Below the pieces are notes generated by a model. It saw only the letters and a list, made by a program, of their open reading frames with translations. It was not told the DNA's origin and ran no database searches. The position numbers were made by a program, and so were the translations under genes. Below, piece by piece: positions 35,458-44,886 of a stretch of DNA of 64,000 bases. This DNA is from Pseudomonas sp. UBA5706 (GTDB taxonomy: Bacteria > Pseudomonadota > Gammaproteobacteria > Pseudomonadales > Pseudomonadaceae), in the NCBI RefSeq assembly GCF_002419965.1, contig NZ_DIHC01000062.1, forward strand, positions 1 to 64,000, given 5' to 3'. Within the stretch, counting starts at the first letter, position 1. The number at the start of each line of letters is the position of its first letter.

Positions 35458-35975
35458 GTACGCCTCCGCTGTTCGGCAGGCACGACCTGCACATGGCCCG
35501 ATTCCAGATCCAGATCGGTACGCAGCAACAGCGGCAGGGCTACGGGTTGCGCCCACAGATCGCCCTCGATCTCGAAACTCAGGGCGTTGTGGTTCATCTG
35601 GTCGGGCAGCGTCTGGGCGCGAACGCGCAGGGTGTTGCGCAGAATGCGCGGTTCGAATGTGGCGATGGCTTGATGGATCAGGCTTTCGAGCATGCTGACA
35701 TCGATACTCGACGCGCTGTTGCCGGCGAGCGCTGGCAACCCGTAATTGATCACCGACGTTCCGGCTGGCGTGTGCAGCGTGGTATCGGCATCCAGCAGCG
35801 ATGTGGTGTTGAGCAGCCAGGTCAGGTCGCGCAATACCGAAGCCTTGAGCTGGCTTAGGGACAACACCCGCTTGTCGGCGCTTTCCTGAAGATTGCCGGG
35901 CTCTTCGTCGGTGAGGCGGTCGAGCAGGGAGGGCTGCAAGCGTTCGCGCAAGGTCAGGTCGGAAGGCAAGGCCAT
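35454..35975 (-). CDS. tssE: T6SS baseplate protein TssE (gp25-like)
   Basis: Baseplate protein of 173 residues related to phage T4 gp25: [37 protein letters not shown], and [43 protein letters not shown], including the FEPRL-type motif (FEPRI) that contacts the sheath. It nucleates sheath polymerisation on the baseplate. It follows hcp by 77 nt. The P. aeruginosa H1 locus has tagJ between hcp and tssE, and that gene is absent here. Confidence 0.95.
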   Translation of the reverse strand: MALPSDLTLRERLQPSLLDRLTDEEPGNLQESADKRVLSLSQLKASVLRDLTWLLNTTSLLDADTTLHTPAGTSVINYGLPALAGNSASSIDVSMLESLIHQAIATFEPRILRNTLRVRAQTLPDQMNHNALSFEIEGDLWAQPVALPLLLRTDLDLESGHVQVVPAEQRRRT

Positions 35976-36052
35976 ACTTCAGGCACCGGGAACAGGATCG
36001 AATCGAAAGACCGCAAACGCCCCCGGCCTTTGGCGACGAGGGGCGTCGATAA

Positions 36053-36541
36053 TCAACGCTTGGTGTTGGAGCGAATGTTCCAACCGTATTTGATCGGGCC
36101 GCCATCCTTGGTGCCGTCGGCTTTCTGCGGCTGATAGTCGACCAGCACCTGAGCGAAGTTCAGGGTGATGGTTTCGGTGAGGCGATCATCGCCACCCGAC
36201 CCGCCAGTGGTCAGCGAGGTGATCAGAACTTCTTCCAGATTGATGATCAGGTACTCGACCTGACTCTCGCCGCCGGCCTTGCGCACGGTCAGGGTGACCT
36301 TGTCGATGTGCTTGCCCTGTGAACAATGCATCATCAGGTTCGGCGTCGCCTTATCGACGTATTTGGTCAACGAAATGTCCTGAATATTGACCTTGCCGGC
36401 ACCGCCGCCACCACCGACGTGCATGTTGCCGGACTGGGACATGCCCCAGCTCCAGGCCAATACGTCGATTTCGTCCTTGTGGGCCTTGTCCATGGACTCG
36501 CCCTTGATGTCGCCGATCTTGATGAAGATATCAACAGCCAT
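36053..36541 (-). CDS. hcp: Hcp tube protein (TssD)
   Basis: T6SS inner-tube protein of 162 residues: MAVDIFIKIGDIKGESMDKAHKDEIDVLAWSWGMSQSGNMHVGGGGGAGKVNIQDISLTKYVDKATPNLMMHCSQGKHI, then TLTVRKAGGESQVEYLIINLEEVLITSL. This is close to Hcp1 of the H1-T6SS. GGAG stands five bases before the ATG at 36541; the in-frame start eight codons earlier lacks one. It is separated from tssC by 180 bp, which may give it its own leader and high expression. Confidence 0.97.
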   Translation of the reverse strand: MAVDIFIKIGDIKGESMDKAHKDEIDVLAWSWGMSQSGNMHVGGGGGAGKVNIQDISLTKYVDKATPNLMMHCSQGKHIDKVTLTVRKAGGESQVEYLIINLEEVLITSLTTGGSGGDDRLTETITLNFAQVLVDYQPQKADGTKDGGPIKYGWNIRSNTKR

Positions 36542-36721
36542 GTTTTCTCCAGTGTGGTCTACCACGTTGTTTTTTGGTCAGAGCCCGCGCGGTTGCTGCG
36601 AGGCTCGTTTTCAAATGAGGCAAATCCGTGTAGCGGTCCAGCTCGGCGGCGGTGGCGGGGTGACTGTCACGAAGATATCGCCAGACACCGCGTAACCGCC
36701 GGCAAACCGTGCTGCTACACG

Positions 36722-38215
36722 TTACGCGCCCTTGGCCGAAGGCAGCTTGGACACCAGGCGCAGCGACACCGTCAGCCCTTCGAGCTGGTAGTGCGGGCGC
36801 AGGAAGAACTTCGAGTTGTAGTAGCCCGGATTGCCTTCGACGTCCTCCACCACCACCTCAGCGGCGGCCAGCGGGTGCTGGGCCTTGGTGGTTTCGGTGG
36901 AGTGCGCCGGGTCACCGTCGACGTAGTTCAGAATCCAGTCCTGCAGCCAGCGTTGCATCTCATCCTTCTCTTTGAAGGAGCCGATCTTGTCGCGCACGAT
37001 GCACTTCAGGTAATGGGCGAAGCGACAGGTCGCGAAGAGGTACGGCAAGCGTGCGGCCAGGTTGGCGTTGGCGGTGGCGTCCGGGTCGTCGTATTCGGCA
37101 GGTTTCTGCAGTGACTGCGCGCCGATGAAGGCGGCGAAGTCGGTGTTTTTCTTGTGCAGCAGCGGCATGAAACCGTTCTTGGCAAGCTCCGCTTCGCGAC
37201 GGTCGGAAATGGCGATTTCGGTCGGGCATTTCATGTCCACGCCGCCATCGTCAGTCGGGAAGGTATGCGCGGGCAGGTTCTGCACTTCGCCACCGGATTC
37301 GACACCGCGAATCCGCGAGCACCAGCCGTAGTGCTTGAACGAACGGTTGATGTTCACCGCCATCGCATAGGCGGCGTTGGCCCAGGTGTACTTCGCGCTG
37401 TCGGCGCCGTCGGTGTCTTCTTCGAAAGCGAAGGCTTCTACCGGATCGGTCTTGGCGCCGTACGGCAGACGAGCCAGGAAACGCGGCATGGTCAGGCCGA
37501 TGTAGCGCGCGTCTTCGGATTCACGCAGCGAGCGCCAACCGGCGTATTCCGGGGTAGTGAAAATCTTGGTCAGATCGCGCGGGTTGGACAGCTCCTGCCA
37601 GGAGCCCATGCCCATCACGGTCGGCGACGCCGCTGCGATGAAAGGGGCATGCATGGCGGCGCAGGTCTTGGACAGCTCGCCCAACAGCTCGACGTCCTGT
37701 GGAGACTGATCGAAGTAGTAGTCGCCCACCAGGCAGCCATACGGCTCGCCACCGAACTGACCGTACTCTTCCTCGTACATCTTCTTGAATACCGGGCTCT
37801 GGTCCCACGCCGTGCCCTTGAACTTCTTCAGGGTCTTGTGCAGCTCAGGCTTGGAAATATTGAGCACGCGAATCTTCAGCTGTTCATCGCTCTCGGTGTT
37901 GTTGACCAGGTAATGCAGGCCACGCCAGGCGCTTTCCAGTTGCTGGAATTCAGGGTGATGGATTACCTGATTCACTTGCGCGGTGAGCTTGGCGTCGATG
38001 GCCGCAATGATCGACTCGATCGATGTGATGGCATCGTTGGAGACCAGGTCGGTCTGCGCCAGCGCCTGTTCGGCAAGGGTGCGAACGGCGGTCTCGACCG
38101 CTTCACGGGCACGCTCGGTCTTGGGTTTGAACTCTTGCAGCAACAGCGAGGCAAACTCGCTGGTGTCTTCGGTCTGGCTGGGTTGAGCCTGATTGTCACG
38201 CAGCAATTCGGTCAT
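36722..38215 (-). CDS. tssC: T6SS sheath large subunit TssC (VipB)
   Basis: Contractile sheath subunit of 497 residues: NQVIHHPEFQQLESAWRGLHYLVNNTESDEQLKIRVLNISKPEL and FGGEPYGCLVGDYYFDQSPQDVELLGELSKTCAAMHAPFIAAASP, and the C-terminal HYQLEGLTVSLRLVSKLPSAKGA. Length is normal. It pairs with TssB, encoded 15 nt upstream, around the Hcp tube. Confidence 0.97.
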   Translation of the reverse strand: MTELLRDNQAQPSQTEDTSEFASLLLQEFKPKTERAREAVETAVRTLAEQALAQTDLVSNDAITSIESIIAAIDAKLTAQVNQVIHHPEFQQLESAWRGLHYLVNNTESDEQLKIRVLNISKPELHKTLKKFKGTAWDQSPVFKKMYEEEYGQFGGEPYGCLVGDYYFDQSPQDVELLGELSKTCAAMHAPFIAAASPTVMGMGSWQELSNPRDLTKIFTTPEYAGWRSLRESEDARYIGLTMPRFLARLPYGAKTDPVEAFAFEEDTDGADSAKYTWANAAYAMAVNINRSFKHYGWCSRIRGVESGGEVQNLPAHTFPTDDGGVDMKCPTEIAISDRREAELAKNGFMPLLHKKNTDFAAFIGAQSLQKPAEYDDPDATANANLAARLPYLFATCRFAHYLKCIVRDKIGSFKEKDEMQRWLQDWILNYVDGDPAHSTETTKAQHPLAAAEVVVEDVEGNPGYYNSKFFLRPHYQLEGLTVSLRLVSKLPSAKGA

Positions 38216-38230
38216 GGTCGTTCGTCCTGA

Positions 38231-38761
38231 TTAGGCCTTCGGCTCGGTACTTTGAGAGTCGGCGCCCTGGGGTTTTGGCGCGCTCGCCAGGGCCTGCAGC
38301 AGGGCCGGGTCCTTGATCGCCTTCATGATGATTTCTTCAGCGCCGGTCTTGCCGTCCATGTAGGTCAGCAGGTTGGCCAGTTGGGTACGGGCCTCGAGCA
38401 ACTGGTTCAGCGAGTCGACCTTGCGCGCCACGGCGGCAGGGCTGAAGTCGTCCATGCTTTCGAAGGTGATGTCCAGGCTCAGGTTGCCTTCGCCAGTCAG
38501 TTCGTTCGGCACATGGAAGGCAACGCGCGGTTGCATGGCCTTCAGGCGCGAGTCGAAGTTATCAACGTCGATTTCCAGAAACTTGCGATCGGCCACCGCT
38601 GCCAGAGGCTCGGCAGGCTTGCCCGCCAGGTCCGCCATGACACCCATCACGAACGGCAGCTGGACCTTCTTCTCGGCACCGTACAGCTCAACGTCGTACT
38701 CGATCTGGACCCGCGGTGCGCGGTTGCGCGCAATGAATTTCTGAGAACTGGTGTTCGCCAC
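38231..38761 (-). CDS. tssB: T6SS sheath small subunit TssB (VipA)
   Basis: Sheath subunit of 176 residues: SSQKFIARNRAPRVQIEYDVELYGAEKKVQLPFVMGVMADLAGKPAEPLAAVADRKFLEIDVDNFDSRLKAMQPRVAFHVPN, then SMDDFSPAAVARKVDSLNQLLEARTQLANLLTYMDGK. All family landmarks are present. It lies upstream of tssC and 108 nt after tssA. Confidence 0.97.
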   Translation of the reverse strand: MANTSSQKFIARNRAPRVQIEYDVELYGAEKKVQLPFVMGVMADLAGKPAEPLAAVADRKFLEIDVDNFDSRLKAMQPRVAFHVPNELTGEGNLSLDITFESMDDFSPAAVARKVDSLNQLLEARTQLANLLTYMDGKTGAEEIIMKAIKDPALLQALASAPKPQGADSQSTEPKA

Positions 38762-38869
38762 GTTGCTCCTCCTGGTCGCTGCTGCGACGTGATTGGCGTC
38801 ATCGGTCTTGGCCGGTAACGGGGTTGCGTGATCCTGACGCTTGCCGGCTCGCTGCGGGAGCGAGCCGGG

Positions 38870-39886
38870 TTACTCGGCGTCCGGACCGCGCAGATTTTCG
38901 AACTGGGACATACCGTCGGGAATCAGGTTGCGCACGATAGCCGCGAAGTCGGCGTGCACCAGATTTTTCGCCCGATTCAATAACACCGGCAGCGGGCTCG
39001 AAGGCTCGTGACGGGCGTAGTAAGCAAGAATCCTGTCGAGGCTGCGGACCACGTCATCGCGGTTGCCGATTTCTCCCGATACACGCGACGCCGCAATCAA
39101 GGTCTGGTCCACGGACGGCGCATCGCTGATATCCCGGGTTGCGTGTTCGGTCACGATGTTGCCGGGCGCGTATTCGCCGAGAATGTGCAGCGCCTGTTTA
39201 AGCGGCAGCTTGAGGGCGGCCAGATCCACACCCTGGGCGGAGCCTACCTGGCTGGACACGTATTGTTCGATGGCGTCGGCCGTGCCGTGCGCTTCCTGCA
39301 AGGCAGAGCGCAACGCGGACAACTGTTCGGGATCACCGTCGCGCAGCGCACCTGCCAGTTCATCGGGCGTGAGATGTTCGTCAGCAAAACTCTGCAGGCC
39401 GCTGGCGTGCAACGCCGCACGCAGGCTGATAGGTCCGAACGTACGCGAGCGGGTCAGCAGGCTTTCACGCAGCAGTCGAATGTTGGTGTCGCAAGCGATG
39501 CCGGACAGCGCGTTGATGCGCACGGTGGGGTCGTTGTCGTCATCCGCGTCGAGTTGCGGATACAGCGTGGGCCAGTATTGACCCAGCAGATCGTTGATCA
39601 GCGTCAGGGCGTTGGCCAGACCGGAAAAACCATCCAGGGCCAAGGCGCTTTGCAGAAGGAAATGGGTAATGCGTAGGTCTTTACTGCGTTGCAGAAGGGT
39701 AATGCTGGACTGTTCTATCTGTCGCCAAGGGGGCGGCTCTGCAGGGTGCACCGAATCGCCCATGGTGCGCTCGGGCTTGCCTTGGGCGTCGCGCTCCAAC
39801 TGCAGGAAGTCCGCGTCATATTCCAGATCATCGCCACACGGAGAGTTCGCGGAAACTGCGGCGAGTAACAACGGAACATCCACCAA
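38870..39886 (-). CDS. tssA: T6SS protein TssA
   Basis: TssA of 338 residues with the ImpA N-terminal domain (VPLLLAAVSANSPCGDDLEYDADFLQLERDAQGKPERTMGDSVHPAEPPPWRQIEQSSITLLQRSKDLRI) and a C-terminal region of the H1/TssA1 type (DISDAPSVDQTLIAASRVSGEIGNRDDVVRSLDRILAYYARHEPSSPLPVLLNRAKNLVHADFAAIVRNLIPDGMSQFENLRG). It guides tube and sheath assembly at the baseplate. The start is a TTG: an AAGGAG stands seven bases before it and the resulting MVDVP lines up with family members. The GTG next to it is an alternative. First gene of the minus-strand operon. Confidence 0.94.
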   Translation of the reverse strand: MVDVPLLLAAVSANSPCGDDLEYDADFLQLERDAQGKPERTMGDSVHPAEPPPWRQIEQSSITLLQRSKDLRITHFLLQSALALDGFSGLANALTLINDLLGQYWPTLYPQLDADDDNDPTVRINALSGIACDTNIRLLRESLLTRSRTFGPISLRAALHASGLQSFADEHLTPDELAGALRDGDPEQLSALRSALQEAHGTADAIEQYVSSQVGSAQGVDLAALKLPLKQALHILGEYAPGNIVTEHATRDISDAPSVDQTLIAASRVSGEIGNRDDVVRSLDRILAYYARHEPSSPLPVLLNRAKNLVHADFAAIVRNLIPDGMSQFENLRGPDAE

Positions 39887-40275
39887 AATCGATCTCCTTA
39901 TCGGGCGCGGATAAATCTTTATAGTTGGCGTGGAAAATTCCTACGCGGACCACGGAACATTCTTTATTTTTATACAATCTGTGATATCACCTAGATATCA
40001 TGAATGTTCCAGAAGTTGTGCATTTTTGGTGTGGACGTTATCCGTTGTCAAGGTAAGCTATGCGCCCTCTGTGACAGTTGTGACGTGCCTAACAGCCCGT
40101 AGGACTGCTGAGTCAGCCTGTGTACGACGATCACGGATGTGTGTGTAGAATTGTGGAAAATTCAACATCTGGCTTGTTTAATCCCGGTTTTTGAGCGTTT
40201 TTGCACGATAGTCGATTGACCTCACAGGCCTGTGTGTCTGTGTGCAGGCGCTCGATGTGCAAGCAAGGAGGCACA
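39887..40275. other. Divergent T6SS promoter region
   Basis: About 390 bp between tssA (minus) and fha (plus), with an AT-rich middle (39900-40030 and 40140-40200). Both structural operons start here, so it is the control point of the locus. No sigma-54 GG-N10-GC element was found on either strand. Post-transcriptional control is suggested by the RsmA-type motif at 40264-40271. Confidence 0.5.
40264..40271 (+). promoter_or_regulatory. Candidate RsmA/CsrA site at the fha ribosome-binding site
   Basis: CAAGGAGG matches CANGGANG and is also the Shine-Dalgarno, four bases before the GTG start of fha. In P. aeruginosa RsmA directly represses H1-T6SS translation including fha1, so this position is credible. 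Confidence 0.6.
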
Positions 40276-41643
40276 GTGTCGCTCTGTTTGACTATCACCA
40301 GCTATCACAAGATAACCCCCGGTCAGGTCCCCGAGATATCGATGGATAACGGGGTGATGGCAATTGGCCGTAGTCAGGAAAATGACTGGGTGCTTCCAGA
40401 TCCGGAACGCCTTGTTTCTTCGAGACATTGTGTCATTCAGTATAAAGACGGTCGTTACTACATCACCGACAGCAGTACTAACGGAGTAGAGCTGGTCAAT
40501 GCGGGTATCCGGTTGCGTCGTGGAAACAGCGAGCTACTGGAGGACGGCGAGGTCATCCGCATCGGTGACTACGAGATTCGCGCACGAATCGATTTCGAGA
40601 TAAAGCTGCCTGGCGCGGACTTTCCGGGGGCTGATTCATCCAACAGTTTCGAAGCATTGATGGGACGACAAAACAGCGCTGCGCCCGTCCCGATCCATGC
40701 AACACCGGTTGCACATTTTCAGGGTGGCACCTCCCAGGACACCTTCCCTGACCTGTTCGATTTTCTCACCCCGCCCAGCGTGCCTCCCGCTACAGTATCG
40801 GATCACGTACCGGTGGAGCGTCATGACTTTCGCCCACCGATTGCGCAGGCGCCTGCGGTGCCGATCGTCCAGCCAACGCCAGTGCCGTCTCCAGGCGTGA
40901 TCCCCGAAGACTGGGATCTGTTTGCCGACATGCCCAAATCCCCGACCCCGACCCCGGACGCTCCGCCGAGTCCGGCGCCTGTGGTGCAGGCGGCGCCTGT
41001 GGCTCTAACGCCGCCTCCGCTCGCCGAGGTCAATGCGCCTGCAACCGAGGGCGCTGAGTCGCTCTTGCTCAAGGCGTTTCTGCGTGGCGCTGGGCTTGAT
41101 CAGTTGCGTATCGATACGGCGCAGGTCGAGGCGCAGATGGAGGCCATCGGGCGCAGCTATCGGTTGATGGTCGAGGGGCTCATCGATGTGTTGCGTGCCC
41201 GTAGCAGCCTCAAGGGCGAGTTCCGCATGCAGCAAACCATGATTCGTCCCGTGGAAAACAACCCGCTCAAGTTTGCCCCCAATGCCGATGAAGCGCTGCT
41301 CTTGCTGCTGCGTCACGGTAATCAGGCATTCATGCCGCCGGATCAAGCCATCGACGACAGCTTCGACGATCTGCGTGCCCATCAGCTCGCAGTCATGGCA
41401 GGCGTCGAGGCGGCGATCAAGGCGCTGCTCAAACGTTTTGAACCCGCGGAGCTGGAAGCGCGCATGGGCAAGCCCGGGGCGTTGTCCAACCTGTTCGGTT
41501 CGCGTCAAGCGCAAAACTGGCAGCAGTTCACTGAGCTATACACACAGATATCCCGCGAAGCAGAAGAGGACTTTCAAGTTCTATTCGGTCGCGAATTCAG
41601 CCGTGCCTACGAGGAGCACAGCGCACGATTGCGCCGCCCTTGA
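40276..41643 (+). CDS. fha: FHA-domain T6SS protein Fha (TagH)
   Basis: Scaffold protein of 455 residues. The forkhead-associated domain (about 25-105) reads GVMAIGRSQENDWVLPDPERLVSSRHCVIQYKDGRYYITDSSTNGVELVNAG, with the phosphothreonine-binding Arg/Ser/His pattern. A Pro-rich linker follows (about 200-265) and then an ImpI/VasC C-terminal domain (ESLLLKAFLRGAGLDQLRID to EFSRAYEEHSARLRRP). In the H1-T6SS PpkA phosphorylates Fha1 to switch on secretion. The GTG start at 40276 is chosen because AAGGAGG stands just before it. Earlier in-frame ATGs have none. Confidence 0.93.
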   Translation: MSLCLTITSYHKITPGQVPEISMDNGVMAIGRSQENDWVLPDPERLVSSRHCVIQYKDGRYYITDSSTNGVELVNAGIRLRRGNSELLEDGEVIRIGDYEIRARIDFEIKLPGADFPGADSSNSFEALMGRQNSAAPVPIHATPVAHFQGGTSQDTFPDLFDFLTPPSVPPATVSDHVPVERHDFRPPIAQAPAVPIVQPTPVPSPGVIPEDWDLFADMPKSPTPTPDAPPSPAPVVQAAPVALTPPPLAEVNAPATEGAESLLLKAFLRGAGLDQLRIDTAQVEAQMEAIGRSYRLMVEGLIDVLRARSSLKGEFRMQQTMIRPVENNPLKFAPNADEALLLLLRHGNQAFMPPDQAIDDSFDDLRAHQLAVMAGVEAAIKALLKRFEPAELEARMGKPGALSNLFGSRQAQNWQQFTELYTQISREAEEDFQVLFGREFSRAYEEHSARLRRP

Positions 41644-41697
41644 GGGCGCGGCATCAGGAAAAACGGATAGACAGTCAGCACGTCACGAGGACGCAGG

Positions 41698-42204
41698 ATG
41701 TTTCTAAGAGTTGTATCGGCAGTGGCCATGGCGCTGCTGCTGGTTTCTTGTGCCAAAAACGCGGAATCGCCGCAGCCGGTCGAAAAGACCACTGATGCCA
41801 ACACCGTTGTCTTGCACTTCACGGCCGTCGCGGGCCTGAACCCCGGCGCCAACGGCGATCCCGCGCCTGTGCGCGTGCGTATTTTCGAACTCAAGAACAC
41901 CGCCAGCTTCAGCCGTGCCGACTACTTCGCCCTGGCTGAGCGCGCGCAGAGCACGCTGGGCGCCGATCTTCTGGATCAGGACGAAGTGCTGTTGCAGCCC
42001 GGTCAACAGCTCAACGTGGAACGCGCGCTGAACACCGCCACTCGCCAGATCGGTCTGGTGGTCAGCTACCGCGAAATCGATCAGGCCCAGTGGCGTGCCG
42101 TGCTTAATGTCGCGCCGCGGCAAACCAGCGAGTTCCGGATTGACCTCGATAGCCGAGCCGTCAGCAGCGATCCCGCCGCCGCACCTACTCGCCCTGCGCA
42201 ATAG
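41698..42204 (+). CDS. tssJ: T6SS outer-membrane lipoprotein TssJ
   Basis: Lipoprotein of 168 residues. The signal peptide MFLRVVSAVAMALLLVSC ends in a lipobox (LVSC), with cysteine 18 as the lipidation site. The body VVLHFTAVAGLNPGANGDPAPVRVRIFELKNTASFSRADYFALAERAQSTLGADLLDQDEVLLQPGQQLNVERAL is the TssJ transthyretin-like fold. It anchors the TssJLM membrane complex. It begins 54 nt after fha. Confidence 0.95.
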   Translation: MFLRVVSAVAMALLLVSCAKNAESPQPVEKTTDANTVVLHFTAVAGLNPGANGDPAPVRVRIFELKNTASFSRADYFALAERAQSTLGADLLDQDEVLLQPGQQLNVERALNTATRQIGLVVSYREIDQAQWRAVLNVAPRQTSEFRIDLDSRAVSSDPAAAPTRPAQ

Positions 42205-42219
42205 ACAATCGGAGAACCC

Positions 42220-43554
42220 ATGTCCTGGAACAATCGTGTGGTCTGGTCGGAAGGCATGTTCATCGGAACACAGCACTTTCAGCAGCATGACCGTTACCTG
42301 GAAAACCTCATCGACGCCCGTAGTCGTCCGCTGTCGGTCGGGGCCTGGGGCTTTTCCGAGCTGCTGCTGGATCAGGGCTTGCTGGCGCAGGGCAAGCTGG
42401 CCATCGTCTCGGCGCGCGGACTGTTGCCCGACGGCACGCCGTTCAACATCCCCCAGGATGACCTGGCGCCGAGCCCGCTGAGCATCGACGACGACTTTCG
42501 AGACGGCGTGGTGTATCTGGCCCTGCCGCTCAAGCGCGCAGGGCAACGGGACACGGTGGATGAGGGCGAGGTGGCGGGTGGCGCACGTTTCATCAGCCAG
42601 GTGCGCGAAGTGCGCGATGACAACGCACCGTTCGAGAATCGTGCGCCTGTGGCCATCGGCACGCGGGCCTTGCGTTTGCTGACCGAAAAAGACGGGCTGA
42701 GCGACTACGCAGCCGTGGGGCTGGTGCGGGTCAAGGAAAAACGCGCCGATCGCGCATTGGTTCTCGATGACAGCTACATTCCGCCGCTGCTGGACGTTGC
42801 AGCATCCAAGCCGCTGACGGCGTTTCGCAGCGAGCTGCTGGGGCTGCTGCATCAACGTGGCGAGGCACTGGCCGGTCGGGTGGTCGCGTCTGGCGCTGGC
42901 GGCGCCTCGGAGATCGCCGATTTCATGCTGCTGCAGCTGGTCAACCGGGCTCAGCCGCTGATCGACCATCTGAGTCAAATCAGCCCGCTGCACCCTGAGC
43001 GTTTTTACAGCGAACTGGTGAGTCTGGCGGGTGAGTTCGCCACGTTCTCGACTTCCGGTCGCCGGCCCGAGGAGTTTGGGCGTTATCAGCACGATGACCT
43101 GGCCGTGAGCTTCACACAGGTCATGCAGGCGTTGCGCGAAGCCCTGTCGATGCTGATCGATAGCAAGGCCACGCCGATTCCTATCGTCGAAAAAGCGTAC
43201 GGCATTCATGTGGCGATGCTGGCCGACCGCACCTTGATCGACAACGCCAGTTTCATTCTGGTGGTGCGCGCCGACATGCCGAGCGAAACCCTGCGCGGGC
43301 GCTTTGCACAGCAGAGCAAGATCGGCTCGGTGGAGCACATTCGCGATCTGGTAAACCTGCAACTGCCGGGTATCGGTCTGCTGCCGTTGCCTGTTGCGCC
43401 ACGGCAGATTCCGTTTCACGCAGGTTCGACTTACTACGAACTGGATCGCGGCAGCGAGCACTGGAAGCAACTGGCGCATTCGGGTGGCTTCGCCTTCCAC
43501 GTGGCAGGCGAGTTTCCAGGCCTGAACCTGGCTTTTTGGGCCATCCGAGGATAA
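42220..43554 (+). CDS. tssK: T6SS baseplate-membrane connector TssK
   Basis: TssK of 444 residues opening with the diagnostic MSWNNRVVWSEGMFIGTQHFQQHDRYLENLIDARSRPL. It continues WGFSELLLDQGLLAQGKLAI and ends with FHAGSTYYELDRGSEHWKQLAHSGGFAFHVAGEFPGLNLAFWAIRG. It is a trimeric link between baseplate wedges and TssL/TssM, related to phage receptor-binding proteins. 15 nt after tssJ. Confidence 0.97.
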   Translation: MSWNNRVVWSEGMFIGTQHFQQHDRYLENLIDARSRPLSVGAWGFSELLLDQGLLAQGKLAIVSARGLLPDGTPFNIPQDDLAPSPLSIDDDFRDGVVYLALPLKRAGQRDTVDEGEVAGGARFISQVREVRDDNAPFENRAPVAIGTRALRLLTEKDGLSDYAAVGLVRVKEKRADRALVLDDSYIPPLLDVAASKPLTAFRSELLGLLHQRGEALAGRVVASGAGGASEIADFMLLQLVNRAQPLIDHLSQISPLHPERFYSELVSLAGEFATFSTSGRRPEEFGRYQHDDLAVSFTQVMQALREALSMLIDSKATPIPIVEKAYGIHVAMLADRTLIDNASFILVVRADMPSETLRGRFAQQSKIGSVEHIRDLVNLQLPGIGLLPLPVAPRQIPFHAGSTYYELDRGSEHWKQLAHSGGFAFHVAGEFPGLNLAFWAIRG

Positions 43555-43560
43555 ACGGCG

Positions 43561-44886
43561 ATGCCTTCCCATGACGAACCCTTTAACCCGCCGATGCCTG
43601 GAAACGATCGCACGCAGTTCATGCCTCGCCCCGGCGGTCGTGGCCCGCAACCTGCTGCCCAGCCCGACTCGCCACCGCCGCCACTGTCGGTGCCAGCAGC
43701 GCCACTGCCCTTGGGGCAGGCGCAGGGCCTGAATCCGCTAGAGGCCGCGGCGGGACCGCTGCTGGCGTTGCTGACCCGGCTACGCAGCACCATCTCACAC
43801 CCGGCTCCTGCCAGTTTGCGTGCGCAGTTGCTGGGCTACCTGCGCCAGTTCGAAGAGCGCGCCGAGGCCGCTGGTGTCGCGCGCAATGAAGTGCTGCTCG
43901 CGCGTTACGCCCTGTGCACGGCGCTGGACGAAGCGGTGCTCAGTACGCCGTGGGGCAGCACCAGTGAATGGGGTAAGCAGAGCCTGTTGATCACTGTGCA
44001 CAATGAAGCCTGGGGGGGCGAAAAGGTGTTCCAGCTGCTGGAGCACTGCCTGCAAAGTCCGCGTGAGCGTTTGTATCTGCTCGAGTTGCTGTACCTGTGC
44101 ATGCGCCTGGGCTTCGAAGGTCGCTATCGGGTGATGAACGATGGCCGCAGCCACCTGGAAGCCTTGCGCGAGCGGACTGCCGCGGCGATTCGCAGCGCAC
44201 GGGGCGAGTTCGAACGTGAGCTGTCGCCGCATTGGCGCGGATTGACGGTGGTGCGTGATCGCCTGTCGCAATTCATGCCGCCGTGGGTAGGGCTGGCGGT
44301 CGGGCTTGCGTTGTTGCTCCTGCTATTGTTTGGCCTGCGTCTGAAACTTGCCTCCGACGCGGAGCCGGTATTCAAGAACATTCATGCGCTGGGCGAGATT
44401 CCCGTGCAGGCGATCACCCCCGCCGTGGTGCAGCCCAAAGTCATCGAGCGTCCGCGTCTTGCGGGCTTTCTGGTGGAAGACATCAAGGCCAACCGGGTCG
44501 CTGTGGAAGATGCCGTGGACCGTTCGGTGGTGACCATTCGCGGCGACGAGATTTTCTCGTCCGGCAGTGCGACCATCGTTGATGACTTCCAGCCGCTGAT
44601 GCTGCGCATCGCCGACGCCATCCGCAAAGTCAAAGGTCAGGTGCGGGTCACCGGCCACAGTGATAATCGCCCCATCGCCACGCTGCGTTTCCCTTCCAAC
44701 TGGGCGTTGTCCCAGGCGCGGGCCGAACAGGTGCTGCAGATGCTCGCGGCCAAGACCGGCCAGCCCGAGCGCTTCTCCGCCGAAGGGCGCAGCGACACCG
44801 AGCCTGTGGCCTCCAATGCCACTGCAGAAGGTCGCGCGAAGAATCGTCGGGTTGAAATCACAGTGTTGGCGGAGGGGGTCGAGTGA
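43561..44886 (+). CDS. tssL: T6SS protein TssL with C-terminal OmpA domain
   Basis: Inner-membrane protein of 441 residues: a Pro-rich N-terminal tail, an IcmH/DotU cytoplasmic domain (NEVLLARYALCTALDEAVLSTPWGSTSEWGKQSLLITVHNEAWGGEKVFQLLEHCL), one transmembrane helix (PPWVGLAVGLALLLLLLFGLRL, about 240-261) and a periplasmic OmpA/MotB-like peptidoglycan-binding domain (VRVTGHSDNRPIATLRFPSNWALSQARAEQV...RFSAEGRSDTEPV...GRAKNRRVEI). The extended form with the OmpA part is typical of H1-type systems. It overlaps tssM by 4 nt. Confidence 0.96.
   Translation: MPSHDEPFNPPMPGNDRTQFMPRPGGRGPQPAAQPDSPPPPLSVPAAPLPLGQAQGLNPLEAAAGPLLALLTRLRSTISHPAPASLRAQLLGYLRQFEERAEAAGVARNEVLLARYALCTALDEAVLSTPWGSTSEWGKQSLLITVHNEAWGGEKVFQLLEHCLQSPRERLYLLELLYLCMRLGFEGRYRVMNDGRSHLEALRERTAAAIRSARGEFERELSPHWRGLTVVRDRLSQFMPPWVGLAVGLALLLLLLFGLRLKLASDAEPVFKNIHALGEIPVQAITPAVVQPKVIERPRLAGFLVEDIKANRVAVEDAVDRSVVTIRGDEIFSSGSATIVDDFQPLMLRIADAIRKVKGQVRVTGHSDNRPIATLRFPSNWALSQARAEQVLQMLAAKTGQPERFSAEGRSDTEPVASNATAEGRAKNRRVEITVLAEGVE

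Noticed and set aside
39887..40275. Sigma-54 promoter for the T6SS operons
   Set aside because: TTGGCGTGG- and CTGGCTTG-like stretches were examined but neither has the GG-N10-GC spacing.
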